A DNA stretch of 64,000 bases from Dehalococcoides sp. JdFR-54 (lineage in GTDB: Bacteria; Chloroflexota; Dehalococcoidia; JdFR-54). The stretch lies in the NCBI GenBank assembly GCA_002011475.1, contig MTNP01000060.1, positions 1 to 64,000 of the forward strand, given 5' to 3'. Shown piece after piece: positions 46,500-55,600 of this stretch (position 1 is its first letter; the number at the start of each line of letters is the position of its first letter). The position numbers were made by a program, and so were the translations under genes. The notes beneath the pieces are model-generated. The model was not told the DNA's origin. It did no database searches and worked only from the letters and a program-made list of their open reading frames with translations.

Positions 46500-47561
46500 C
46501 TAGAGGGCGGCTACCCGCTCACAGCTGCCCCACTTGCGGGCGGCGTCTATATAGCCGTGGATGAGTTCAGGCCTGGAGTCAGCTGGGATGTCGCACCCGC
46601 TGCTGAGCAGGAAGGCGCCGCCCTTGGCTGCGGTATCGATACACCCCTTGACCGCCGCCTCCATCTCCTCCTGGGTCCCCTGGGAGAAGAGCCTGGTGGG
46701 CACATTGCCCATGATCACCACCCTCTTCTGGGAAAGTTCTACCATCTTGGCCAAGGAGGTGGGGGCATCGATGCTGAGCATACCGATCCCCGTATCCAGG
46801 ACATCTTCTATAATGGGGTCGATGTAACCGCAGATGTGGAGGCTGATATAGACCTTCCGCTCCTGGAAGTAGCTGTTCAGGTCTATGTGGTAGGGCTTGA
46901 CGAAATCCCGATATATCTTAGGGGATATGATGTAGCAGGAAGCCACGGCCTCGCCCACGCCGATACCCACCCCCACCTCCCGGACAGCCGTGGCCCACAT
47001 CTTCTCCACCTCGGTGGTGAACCTGACCAGCTCATGGACAAAAGGCGGGTCCTCCACCGTATCCATTATCAACTGCTCGATGCCCCTCAGGGTAGCTGCC
47101 AGGGTCCATGGCCCGGCCACAGCGCCGGCCACCGGGGCCTCCGATACCGCCCCCTGGACCCTTTCCAGGACCTCCAAATACCAGCTCATAATGGGGCTCT
47201 GCTTGGGGTCAGGGATTTGAAGCCTGGCCAGATTCCTCTTGTCCTCCAGGGGGCGCCTGATCACCTTGGAGGTGCCGTCCTCCAGGTACTCCACCTCCGT
47301 GCCCAGGGCCATAGCCTCCTTGAAGATGGGGCCGCCCACCCCCAGGGTATCGGGGTGAAACATCTCATAGGTATCCACATGGCACTGGGCATGCCTGGCA
47401 GCGTCGTGCAGGAACTCCTCCATGGGGATGCCCATCAGCCGTGGCGGGGCATAGCCAAACATGACGGTGGCCGGGACGCAGTCGACACAGCCCCGCTTCA
47501 AGGCGGCGATCACTCGCTCTTTAGCCGTTGCCATCTCTCCTCCTCGGAAGTTTGAGGGCAA
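46500..47561 (-). CDS. URO-D superfamily protein, MtaA/CmuA-type (HxC metal-binding motif)
   Basis: YISLHICGYIDPIIEDVLDTGIGMLSIDAPTSLAKM. Confidence 0.86.
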   Translation of the reverse strand: MPSNFRGGEMATAKERVIAALKRGCVDCVPATVMFGYAPPRLMGIPMEEFLHDAARHAQCHVDTYEMFHPDTLGVGGPIFKEAMALGTEVEYLEDGTSKVIRRPLEDKRNLARLQIPDPKQSPIMSWYLEVLERVQGAVSEAPVAGAVAGPWTLAATLRGIEQLIMDTVEDPPFVHELVRFTTEVEKMWATAVREVGVGIGVGEAVASCYIISPKIYRDFVKPYHIDLNSYFQERKVYISLHICGYIDPIIEDVLDTGIGMLSIDAPTSLAKMVELSQKRVVIMGNVPTRLFSQGTQEEMEAAVKGCIDTAAKGGAFLLSSGCDIPADSRPELIHGYIDAARKWGSCERVAAL

Positions 47562-47594
47562 TCATATCACCATCGTGGCCGGCATTTCAAACTT

Positions 47595-48740
47595 TTAGGG
47601 CAGGTGGCGGGCTATGACCATGCGCTGCACCTCCGAGGTGCCCTCGCCGATGGTGAGGAGCTTGGCATCGCGGTAGAACCTGGACAGGGGACACTCGCTC
47701 ATATAACCATAGCCACCGTGGATCTGCACCCCCTCCTCGGCCGCCCGCACCGCCACCTCGGAGGCGAACACCTTGGCCATAGCCGCCTCCTTGGTATATG
47801 GCTTCCCCTCCTGGCACAGGACTGCCGCTTTGTAGGTTATGAGCCGGGCCAGCTCCACATTTATAGCTATATCCGCCAACTTGAACTGGATGACCTGAAA
47901 GTCGAAAAGGGGCTTGCCGAACTGCTTACGCTCCCGGGCATATTGCAAAGACAGCTCCAGACAGGCCTGGGACAACCCGACCCCGAGGGCAGCGATCCCG
48001 AACCGGCCCTCGTCCAGGACAGCCAGGGCCTGTCTGTAGCCAGCGCCCCGCTCGCCCAGCAGGTTCTCCCGGGGCACCCGACAATCGGTAAAGGACAGGT
48101 CCCGGGTATCGGAGCTATGTAACCCCAGCTTTTGCCGGGGCTCAGATACCTCATACCCCGGCGTGCCCCGGGGCACGATGATGATGCTGTATTCCTTCCG
48201 CCCATCCTCCCTCTGGCCTGTCACGGTGAGGACATTGACCAGGCCGTGGCTGCCGGCGCCGGCGTTGGTGATGAAGCACTTGTTACCATTGATAACCCAC
48301 TCGTCCCCATCGAGAGCGGCGGTAGTGGAGATACCGCCCAGATCCGACCCCGCCTCCGGCTCGGTGAGGCCGATGGAGCCCATCATCCTGCCTTGGGCCA
48401 GGGGGATTAGCCAGCGCCGCTTCTGCTCCGGGGTTCCCCAGCGGTTGAGGGGGGAGCCACCCAGGCTGATGTGGGCCTCTACACTCAGGCCCAGGCCACA
48501 ATCGACCCTGGCCAACTCCTCGAGCAGGATGGCATAAGATAGCTCATCCGCCCCCCCGCCACCGTACTCCTCGGGGAAGGGCAAGCCCAGCAAGCCCAGC
48601 TCCCCCAGCTTGGTGACCACCCCCTCCGGAAACTGGCCACTGGCGTCCACCTCAGCGGCTATGGGGGCTACCTCCTTTTCGGCAAAGTCCCGCACCAGGC
48701 GACGCAGGGCGATATGCTCTTCGCCAAGTTCAAAGTTCAA
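47595..48740 (-). CDS. Acyl-CoA dehydrogenase
   Basis: GLTEPEAGSDLGGISTTAALDGDEWVINGNKCFITNAG; QIHGGYGYMSECPLSRFYRDAKLLTIGEGTSEVQRMVIAR. Confidence 0.95.
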   Translation of the reverse strand: MNFELGEEHIALRRLVRDFAEKEVAPIAAEVDASGQFPEGVVTKLGELGLLGLPFPEEYGGGGADELSYAILLEELARVDCGLGLSVEAHISLGGSPLNRWGTPEQKRRWLIPLAQGRMMGSIGLTEPEAGSDLGGISTTAALDGDEWVINGNKCFITNAGAGSHGLVNVLTVTGQREDGRKEYSIIIVPRGTPGYEVSEPRQKLGLHSSDTRDLSFTDCRVPRENLLGERGAGYRQALAVLDEGRFGIAALGVGLSQACLELSLQYARERKQFGKPLFDFQVIQFKLADIAINVELARLITYKAAVLCQEGKPYTKEAAMAKVFASEVAVRAAEEGVQIHGGYGYMSECPLSRFYRDAKLLTIGEGTSEVQRMVIARHLP

Positions 48741-48754
48741 GGCCTGCCTCCTTC

Positions 48755-50041
48755 CTAACCGCCCAGGTATTTCTGGGCCAGCCTGACGAGAAACTGCGCC
48801 GTAAGCCTCAGGCTCTCAATATCCACGCGTTCGTTTTTGCCGTGGACGGTCTTTTTCAGCTCCCGGTCGTAGTCGGCCCTGGCCACAGCCAGTCCATAGC
48901 AGGGCACGCCTGCCCCCCTCAGGAATCGGGAATCGGTGCCGCCGGCGGAGATCGAGGGCAGGCACAGGACATCCCCCACCACCTCCCTCAATGTCTCCGA
49001 TAGCAACCCATAAGGCTGGCCCTGGCTGGGCGAAAAGGTGGGAGGGCTATGGCTCGTGAGCTTTATGTCCACACCCTGGCCCACCACCCTCGTCAGCTCA
49101 GCCAGGACATACCCCTCATCCTGCCCAGGCAGGTACCTCACATCCACCTCTGCCTCACAACTATCGGGCACTATATTGGCCTTGACGCCGCCCTTGATGA
49201 CATTGGGGGATACCGTCATCCGGGTCACCGACCTGAGATAGGCGGCAAAGGCCTCATCCTCAAAGCCATCGATTATGCTATCCACATTGTTCTCAGCCAC
49301 CCTCCGCCCCAGCCCCTTCAGCTCAGCCAGGGCCTGAATCAAGCCCCTGACCTCCGGGGTCAACACCACCGGCGGCGAGTATTCCCCCAGTTTGGCCACA
49401 GCCGAAGCCATCTTGGTCACCGCATTGTCACCCAGGCTGGGCAGCGAGCCGTGGCAGGATACCCCTTTCGTCCCCAGCCGGCTCCAGGCGATCCCCTTCT
49501 CGCCCACCTGGATGAAATAGACCAACCGGCCACCGATGCGGAGCGGCTCCTCGCCACCCTCGTTGATGGCGAAGTCCGCCTGTAGCTTCTCGGGGCAGTG
49601 CTCCAGCAGATACCTCACCCCCCAGTTAGCGCCCGTCTCCTCGTCGGCGGTGGCGGCCAAGATAAGCCTGCCCTTGAGGTCCGCATTCTGGGCCAGATAG
49701 AGGAAGGCATAGGCCTCCGCCGCCACCAGCCCCTTGCAATCCAGGGCCCCCCGGCCCCGAACCAGCCCGTCCCCGATCTCCCCAGAGAAGGGGGCGAAGT
49801 CCCAGCCCTCGCCGGCGGGAACGACATCGGTATGGGATAGGAAAAGGAGGCAGCGCTCACCCTGGCCCAGCTGAGCGATGAAATTGGCCCGGCCCGGCTC
49901 AGGCTCGATGACCTGGCTGGAGACCCCAAACCGGTGGAAGAGTCCCTGAAGATACCGGGCTACCTCTATCTCTCGACCGGGGGGATTTTCCGACCTGAGC
50001 TTTATGAGATCAGAGAGCATAACCTCTACCGGAGGTAGCAT
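48755..50041 (-). CDS. M20-family metallopeptidase (ArgE/DapE/acetylornithine deacetylase-like)
   Basis: LLFLSHTDVVPAGEGWDFAPFSGEIGDGLVRGRGALDCKGLVAAEAYAF; TADEETGANWG. ATG 50041 with adjacent SD preferred over track start 50137. Confidence 0.9.
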   Translation of the reverse strand: MLPPVEVMLSDLIKLRSENPPGREIEVARYLQGLFHRFGVSSQVIEPEPGRANFIAQLGQGERCLLFLSHTDVVPAGEGWDFAPFSGEIGDGLVRGRGALDCKGLVAAEAYAFLYLAQNADLKGRLILAATADEETGANWGVRYLLEHCPEKLQADFAINEGGEEPLRIGGRLVYFIQVGEKGIAWSRLGTKGVSCHGSLPSLGDNAVTKMASAVAKLGEYSPPVVLTPEVRGLIQALAELKGLGRRVAENNVDSIIDGFEDEAFAAYLRSVTRMTVSPNVIKGGVKANIVPDSCEAEVDVRYLPGQDEGYVLAELTRVVGQGVDIKLTSHSPPTFSPSQGQPYGLLSETLREVVGDVLCLPSISAGGTDSRFLRGAGVPCYGLAVARADYDRELKKTVHGKNERVDIESLRLTAQFLVRLAQKYLGG

Positions 50042-50211
50042 CTCACCCTCCCCAGCGGCAATCGGTCTCAAACCTTGTCGACTTAATAATAAGGCCAGAG
50101 GCGGGCAAGAGCAAGCCCGTTGACAGCGCCCAAGCACAGATTTACAATAGCCATGATCCTATAAACCGTCCTTAAATCCCGGGCAGAAGGCGCAGCGAAA
50201 AGGAGGTAGGG

Positions 50212-51438
50212 ATGTCCGGGCCGCTGGAAGGCATCAGGGTTATAGACTGGACCATCCATCAGCAGGGGCCTATCTGTGGGGCGTTATTGGGGAGCCTGGG
50301 CGCTGAGGTCATCAAGCTGGAGAATCGGGCCGGGGGCGATCCTGGAAGGGCCGAGTATGAGCAAAATGTGGTGCCCACCACCGTAGAGGTCCCCACCGAG
50401 AAGAATTTCTATTGGGAGGGCCATAACTACAACAAGAAGGGCATCGCCATAGACCTGAAGAAGCAAAAGGGCAGGGAGATCGTCTACCGCCTGGTGGCCA
50501 AGTCCGACGTCTTCCTCACCAACTTCCGCCGGGATGTGCCCAAGAGGCTGGGGGTGGACTATGAGACCCTGTGCCGCTACAATCCCAGGATAATCTTCGG
50601 CTTGGGCTCCGGCTTTGGACCCAAGGGGCCCGACGCTAACTCCCCCTGTTTCGACTTCACCGGGATGGGACGCTGCGGCATCATGTGGGCGGTGGGCGAG
50701 CCGGATATGCCCCCCAGCGTGCCTGAGATAGGGTTGGCCGACCAGATGGCAGGCACCATGCTCGCCCTGGCCATAATTGCCGCCCTGGTAGCCCGAGACC
50801 GCCTCGGCATCGGCCAGGAGGTGGAGGCCTCGCAATTGGGCAGCATGATGTGGCTCCAGGGCCACGATGTCAATTGCTGTTTTGTGACCGGGATGGAGTT
50901 CCCCAGGAAGGACCGCCGTAAAGCCAAGATCCCCCTGTGGAACCACTACCAATGCGGCGACGGCGAGTGGCTCATCCTGGGCATGCTCCAGTCGGATAGA
51001 TACTGGTCCCGCTTCTGCCGCATCATGGGCATCCCGGAGCTGGAGAACGACCCCCGGTTCCACAGCCATGCCCGGCGACAGGAGAACTGCCAGGAGTTGA
51101 TCCAGATCCTGGATAAAATCTTCCTCACCAAGCCCCGGGAGGAGTGGCTGAGGCTCCTCCGCCAGGAGCCCGACTTCATCGTCTCCATCATCAATCGAAT
51201 CAGCGACCTGCCCCACGACCCCCAGGTGGTGGCCAATGAGTATATCACCGAGCTGAACCACCCCAGGCTGGGGCCCACCAAGTTTCTGGGGGTGCCCGTC
51301 CACTTCAGCAAGACCCCGGGCGCGGTAAGGCTGCCGGCGCCAGAGTTCGGTCAGCATACCGATGAGGTGCTCCGGGACATCTGTGGCTATAGCCCGGAGG
51401 AGATCGAGGAGCTGAGGCGAGAGGAGGTCATCGCCTGA
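50212..51438 (+). CDS. CaiB/BaiF family CoA-transferase
   Basis: GPLEGIRVIDWTIHQQGPICGALLGSLGAEVIKLENRAGGDPGR; KSDVFLTNFRRDVPKRLGVDYETL; SD AAAGGAGG. Confidence 0.93.
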   Translation: MSGPLEGIRVIDWTIHQQGPICGALLGSLGAEVIKLENRAGGDPGRAEYEQNVVPTTVEVPTEKNFYWEGHNYNKKGIAIDLKKQKGREIVYRLVAKSDVFLTNFRRDVPKRLGVDYETLCRYNPRIIFGLGSGFGPKGPDANSPCFDFTGMGRCGIMWAVGEPDMPPSVPEIGLADQMAGTMLALAIIAALVARDRLGIGQEVEASQLGSMMWLQGHDVNCCFVTGMEFPRKDRRKAKIPLWNHYQCGDGEWLILGMLQSDRYWSRFCRIMGIPELENDPRFHSHARRQENCQELIQILDKIFLTKPREEWLRLLRQEPDFIVSIINRISDLPHDPQVVANEYITELNHPRLGPTKFLGVPVHFSKTPGAVRLPAPEFGQHTDEVLRDICGYSPEEIEELRREEVIA

Positions 51439-51459
51439 AAAACCTCGTTCAGAGGTGTC

Positions 51460-51488
51460 TTGACAAAGTTGGTGACATTATTTACACT
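51460..51488 (+). promoter_or_regulatory. Putative sigma70 promoter of the second TRAP operon
   Basis: TTGACA (51460-51465), 17 nt, TACACT (51483-51488). Confidence 0.7.
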
Positions 51489-51530
51489 AGGCATTGGACG
51501 GTCATCGTTTTATATCCGCGGGGAGGGCAC

Positions 51531-51566
51531 ATGCCAGGTGGTGGGTATCACCATCTGAAGAAATAA
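51531..51566 (+). CDS. Candidate 11-aa upstream ORF in the second dctP leader
   Basis: SD GGGGAGGG then ATGCCAGGTGGTGGGTATCACCATCTGAAGAAATAA (MPGGGYHHLKK*), mostly within a hairpin AGGTGGTG/CACCATCT. Confidence 0.3.
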   Translation: MPGGGYHHLKK

Positions 51567-51652
51567 ATCTACGGTCAAGGAGGTGAGGCTATAGGGTTCG
51601 AATCAGGAGCATAGAGGTATCCGGTAAACTGCTGGAGGAGGTGTAATCAAAT

Positions 51653-52777
51653 ATGCCAAAAGGCAAATGGCGAATCCTAGCAGGTGTTGGTTTGGTGGTA
51701 GCCCTTGTTCTCTCCCTGTTCGCTACGGGGTGTGTCAAGACCGTGACCACCACGGAAACCGCTACCGTCACCACCACAGCGGCTGCCGAGGTGCGCACCG
51801 TCACGGTTACGGCCACGCCCGCCCCCACCCCGGCACCCACTTATAGCTATAAGTGCCGCATGAACTTCAACCACCCCGGCGATAGCCCCGAAGGGCGGCA
51901 TGCTTACGCCTTCTGCGATGTGGTCAGGGATATGACCGATGGTCGTATCGACATCACCCTTTACCCCGATAACACCCTCGCCGACTGGATCGAGGCCAAT
52001 GAGCTGGTGATGAGGGGGGATGTGGAGTTCTCCCTGTGCCCCCTGTCCGACAAGTATGAGCCCAAGCTGAACCTCTCCTACTATATCCCGTACGTGGGGA
52101 GAACCATCGAGGAGCTCAAGCCGGCCTATGAGAAGGGCGGCCCCGTCTATGAGGTCACCCAGGAATTGTGCGAGGGGATCGGGATAAAGGCCCTGTCGGT
52201 ATATGGCATGGGCATGGCTGGCTGCACCCTGAAGGAGGTGCCCCCCAGCCCCGGCGACCCCGATGTGCCCAAGGGCATGAAGATCCGAGTTATGCCCCTC
52301 AGGCTCTGCGAGGCCACCTATGAGGCCCTGGGCTACATCCCGGTGGGCATCCCCTATGCTGAGGTGTACAGCGCCATCCAGACCGGGGTGGTCGATGGCG
52401 AGATGGGTGGCCCACCCTTCCAGGGCTACCAGTTCCGGGACATCCAGGGTTGCTGGATCCAGTACAACGACTACATCGAGACCCACTGGTACTTCATGAA
52501 CCTGGACTTCTTCAACAAGCTGGCCCCAGTGGACCAGAAGATCCTGGAGGATGTGGCCTCGTGGCTGGGCACCCTGCGCTGGCTGGAGGTCGCGGCGGAG
52601 GACGAAGAGTACCGCCAGAAGATGCGGGACTACGGCATGGAGATCATCATGCTCACCGATGAGGAGCTGACGAAGTGCGCCGAGAAGGTCCGCCGCGAGG
52701 TGTGGCCCATCGCCGAGGAGCTTGTGGGCAAGGAGCTCATGAACATTCTCTATGAGGCAGTGGGCGTAAAACGCTAA
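51653..52777 (+). CDS. dctP: TRAP transporter substrate-binding lipoprotein (DctP family)
   Basis: Lipobox FATGC, Thr/Val-rich linker; MKIRVMPLRLCEATYEALGYIPVGIPYAEVYSAIQTGVVDGEMG. Confidence 0.92.
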   Translation: MPKGKWRILAGVGLVVALVLSLFATGCVKTVTTTETATVTTTAAAEVRTVTVTATPAPTPAPTYSYKCRMNFNHPGDSPEGRHAYAFCDVVRDMTDGRIDITLYPDNTLADWIEANELVMRGDVEFSLCPLSDKYEPKLNLSYYIPYVGRTIEELKPAYEKGGPVYEVTQELCEGIGIKALSVYGMGMAGCTLKEVPPSPGDPDVPKGMKIRVMPLRLCEATYEALGYIPVGIPYAEVYSAIQTGVVDGEMGGPPFQGYQFRDIQGCWIQYNDYIETHWYFMNLDFFNKLAPVDQKILEDVASWLGTLRWLEVAAEDEEYRQKMRDYGMEIIMLTDEELTKCAEKVRREVWPIAEELVGKELMNILYEAVGVKR

Positions 52778-52865
52778 GCGCTCTACGCCCCAATCGAGCG
52801 TCATAGGGGGAGGAGAGGGGCTCGTGCCCAGAGCCCCTCTCCTCAGATTGAGTTGAAGGACGGAG

Positions 52866-53417
52866 ATGAACGGCAGCTTTCCTCCCCCCTGGGTCAAAAG
52901 GGTTGCACTGGCCATCTGGAATGGCATGGCCAATGCCCAGAGGGCTATCCTCATCGCCTGCGCCGCCTTCGTTACCGCCCTGGTGTTCAGCGAGGTGTGG
53001 ATGCGCTATATCTTTCACTATCCCGGAATGGAGGTGGAAGAGGTAGCTGCCCTGGCCGCCTTTTGGCTTTACTTCGTGGGCGCCATCTATGGCAGTTATG
53101 AGCGCAGCCACATCAAGGCCGAGCTCGTCCACCTGGTGATCAGGAAACCCAGGGGCTATGCTATGGTCAGGGTCATAACCAGCCTCATCACCCTCGGCCT
53201 GGCCGTGACCATGTGCTACTGGGGCTGTGACTACTTCATCTGGGGCATCACCCAGTGGGAGGTGTCCCGTGTCCTGCGCTGGCCCATGGTCTATACCCAG
53301 GCCAGCATCTTTATAGGTGCCCTCTTTATGTCCTTTTACTTTCTGGTGGAGCTGGTGATCTATGTGCGCCAGGTCCTGGGCAAGGCACCCATCGTCATGC
53401 CCTACCAGGAGAGGTGA
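52866..53417 (+). CDS. dctQ: TRAP transporter small permease (DctQ)
   Basis: FSEVWMRYIFHYPGMEVEEVAALAAFWLYFVGAIYGSYERSHIKAELV. Confidence 0.9.
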   Translation: MNGSFPPPWVKRVALAIWNGMANAQRAILIACAAFVTALVFSEVWMRYIFHYPGMEVEEVAALAAFWLYFVGAIYGSYERSHIKAELVHLVIRKPRGYAMVRVITSLITLGLAVTMCYWGCDYFIWGITQWEVSRVLRWPMVYTQASIFIGALFMSFYFLVELVIYVRQVLGKAPIVMPYQER

Positions 53418-53420
53418 GGA

Positions 53421-54743
53421 TTGAATATAGTCCTGGACCTGATAATCCTGATCGGCCTGCTGGTGGTGGGGGTGCCGGTGCCCTTCTGCTTCATGGCCGC
53501 CGTTTTGTTTCTGCTGATTACGGGCGACTATAGCTATACGTTCATGCTGCCCATCGCCTTCTACAAGATGAACTCCTTGACCCTGCTGGCCGTCCCCTTC
53601 TTCATCATGGCCGGAGGGCTCATGCAGTCCACAGGGGTGGCCGAGCGGCTGGTGGGGGTGGCCAACGCCCTGATAGGCAGCATCCGCGGCGGCCTGGGGG
53701 CGGCCACCACCGTGGCCTGTGCCATCTTCGGGGCCGTGGCCGGCACCTGCTCGGCGGCGGTGGCCGCCATCGGCGCCATCATGATCCCCCGCATGGTGGA
53801 GGACGGCTACCCCAGGGGGCACGCCACCGCCCTGGTAGCTTGCGCCTCGGTGCTGGGCCAGCTCATCCCGCCCAGCGTGCCCATGATCCTCTACGGCTGG
53901 GTGACCTGGACACCGGTGGCCGCCTGTTTCCTGTCCACAGTGGGTCCGGGTGTCGTCCTGATAATAGTGTACAGCATTCTCAACTGGTGGATGTGCCGCC
54001 GCTTCCCCGACCTCAAGACGCCACCCCGCCTCCCCCCGCTGCAGCAGGCCAGGGAGGTGGGTAGGGCCGCCTGGCGGGGTGCGTTTGCCCTCATAGCGCC
54101 CCTCATCATCCTGGGCGGCATCTACGGCGGCGTCTTCTACCCCACCGAGTCGGCCACAGTGGCAGTGGTCTATGTGGTGTTCCTGGGCTTCGTCATCTAC
54201 CGGAGTCTGACCCCCAGGGAGCTGGGGCGCACCCTGTTCCAAACCGCCACCACCACCGGGGTGATCATGGTCATGCTCTTCTTCGTGCTCATGTTGGCCC
54301 GTCTCTACACCATGGAGAATGTGCCCCAGCGCCTCATCGCCCTGATGCAAGGCATCTCGGAGAACAGATACGTGCTGCTGCTGCTGATGAGCCTGTTCCT
54401 GATCGTCATCGGCATGCTCATGGACGATTTCAGCGGCACGCTCCTGGCCGCACCCCTCCTGTTCCCGATCATAAGGGAAATCGGGGTCCACCCCATCCAC
54501 TTCGCCGCCATTCTGGGTACCAACCTGGGGCTGGGCAATGTGACCCCACCCTGCGCCCCCATCCTCTACCTGGCGGGGCGGATAGGCGATTGCTCCTTCG
54601 ACCGAATGATCAAGCCGGCGCTGACCTTCATGCTCTGTGGCACCCTGCCCATAGTGATACTCACCACCTATGTGCCGCAATTGTCCCTGTGGTTGCCCCA
54701 CCTGATGTATCCCAAGATCGTTGCCTCCATAGGATGGGTATAA
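53421..54743 (+). CDS. dctM: TRAP transporter large permease (DctM)
   Basis: GSIRGGLGAATTVACAIFGAVAGTCSAAVAAIGAIMIPRMVEDGY; LIPPSVPMILYG; NLGLGNVTPPCAPILYLA. Confidence 0.94.
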   Translation: MNIVLDLIILIGLLVVGVPVPFCFMAAVLFLLITGDYSYTFMLPIAFYKMNSLTLLAVPFFIMAGGLMQSTGVAERLVGVANALIGSIRGGLGAATTVACAIFGAVAGTCSAAVAAIGAIMIPRMVEDGYPRGHATALVACASVLGQLIPPSVPMILYGWVTWTPVAACFLSTVGPGVVLIIVYSILNWWMCRRFPDLKTPPRLPPLQQAREVGRAAWRGAFALIAPLIILGGIYGGVFYPTESATVAVVYVVFLGFVIYRSLTPRELGRTLFQTATTTGVIMVMLFFVLMLARLYTMENVPQRLIALMQGISENRYVLLLLMSLFLIVIGMLMDDFSGTLLAAPLLFPIIREIGVHPIHFAAILGTNLGLGNVTPPCAPILYLAGRIGDCSFDRMIKPALTFMLCGTLPIVILTTYVPQLSLWLPHLMYPKIVASIGWV

Positions 54744-54805
54744 GCTGGAGGATACGGCCCCCCATCCACCGGAGGCCCCCCGCCCACACCCGAGATGATT
54801 CCCTA

Positions 54806-54834
54806 TTGACTTCGGCTGTCAATTAGGATATAAG
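54806..54834 (+). promoter_or_regulatory. Putative sigma70 promoter of the heme operon
   Basis: TTGACT (54806-54811), 17 nt, TATAAG (54829-54834). Confidence 0.6.
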
Positions 54835-54925
54835 TTTAGAGGGAATTTTACAGATTTTTGTAGATTTCCTGGGGCTAAATGCAAACCCATTCCAACCTAA
54901 ACCTGAGGACACCGTCGTAAAGCCC

Positions 54926-55600
54926 GTGCCTAAGAACAGAGCCCCTAACCGGCGATCATGCCTCAGCATAGGTGAGGCCAGCCATGTGCTCGGGGTGAGC
55001 GAGGCAACCTTGCGCCGCTGGACCGACCAGGGCAGGATACCAGCCTTCTTAACCCCCGGTGGCCACCGGCGCTACCATAAGACAACGCTCCAGGACTTCA
55101 TAGGCAGGCGACAGCACGTGCGCGGCGTCAAGGACCTCATTGCCAAAATAGAGGAGACCACCCCCCTCCACCGCCAGATAGCGCGGACATATCTCCATAC
55201 CGCCTCTTGGTATACCAAGCTCGACACGGAGTCCCAGAGGCGCCTGGCAGAATCCGGCAGGCGGCTTCTTCGGCTAGTCATCAGATATGTGACCACGCCT
55301 CTTGAGCGAGAGGAGATCACCGCGCTGGCCCGGGGGGTCGGCCACGAGTTTGGCGACGAGCTGGCCAGGCTGGGGCTTTCCCTCACCGATTCCCTGGAGG
55401 CTTTCCTATCGCATCGGAACCTGGTAGTGAATGCCGCTACCGACCTCATAAAAAGGGGGGAGGTGCTAAACGAACGCGCTGTGCAGGCCATACCCCTGGT
55501 GACACAGATTATGGACCAGGCCCTGGTCTCCCTGGTAGCGGCACACCAAAGCTATCGAAACACCGCCCGTAGCCCGAGCTGCAAAGGGGTAGCCAGGTGA
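54926..55600 (+). CDS. MerR-like HTH regulator with a helical C-terminal domain
   Basis: LSIGEASHVLGVSEATLRRWTDQGRIPAFLTPGGHRRYHKTTLQDFI (MerR/excisionase-type HTH); about 130-aa helical C-terminus; overlaps the next gene by GTGA. Confidence 0.85.
   Translation: MPKNRAPNRRSCLSIGEASHVLGVSEATLRRWTDQGRIPAFLTPGGHRRYHKTTLQDFIGRRQHVRGVKDLIAKIEETTPLHRQIARTYLHTASWYTKLDTESQRRLAESGRRLLRLVIRYVTTPLEREEITALARGVGHEFGDELARLGLSLTDSLEAFLSHRNLVVNAATDLIKRGEVLNERAVQAIPLVTQIMDQALVSLVAAHQSYRNTARSPSCKGVAR

Noticed and set aside
51590-51605. tRNA T-loop-like GGGTTCGAATC in the second dctP leader
   Set aside because: No complementary T-stem, acceptor or anticodon arm around it; coincidental match.
52737-54701. 654-aa minus-strand ORF opposite dctQ/dctM
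   Set aside because: His/Gly/Gln/Asp-rich translation with no recognisable domain; it is antisense to well-supported TRAP permease genes and typical of stop-poor antisense frames in GC-rich DNA.
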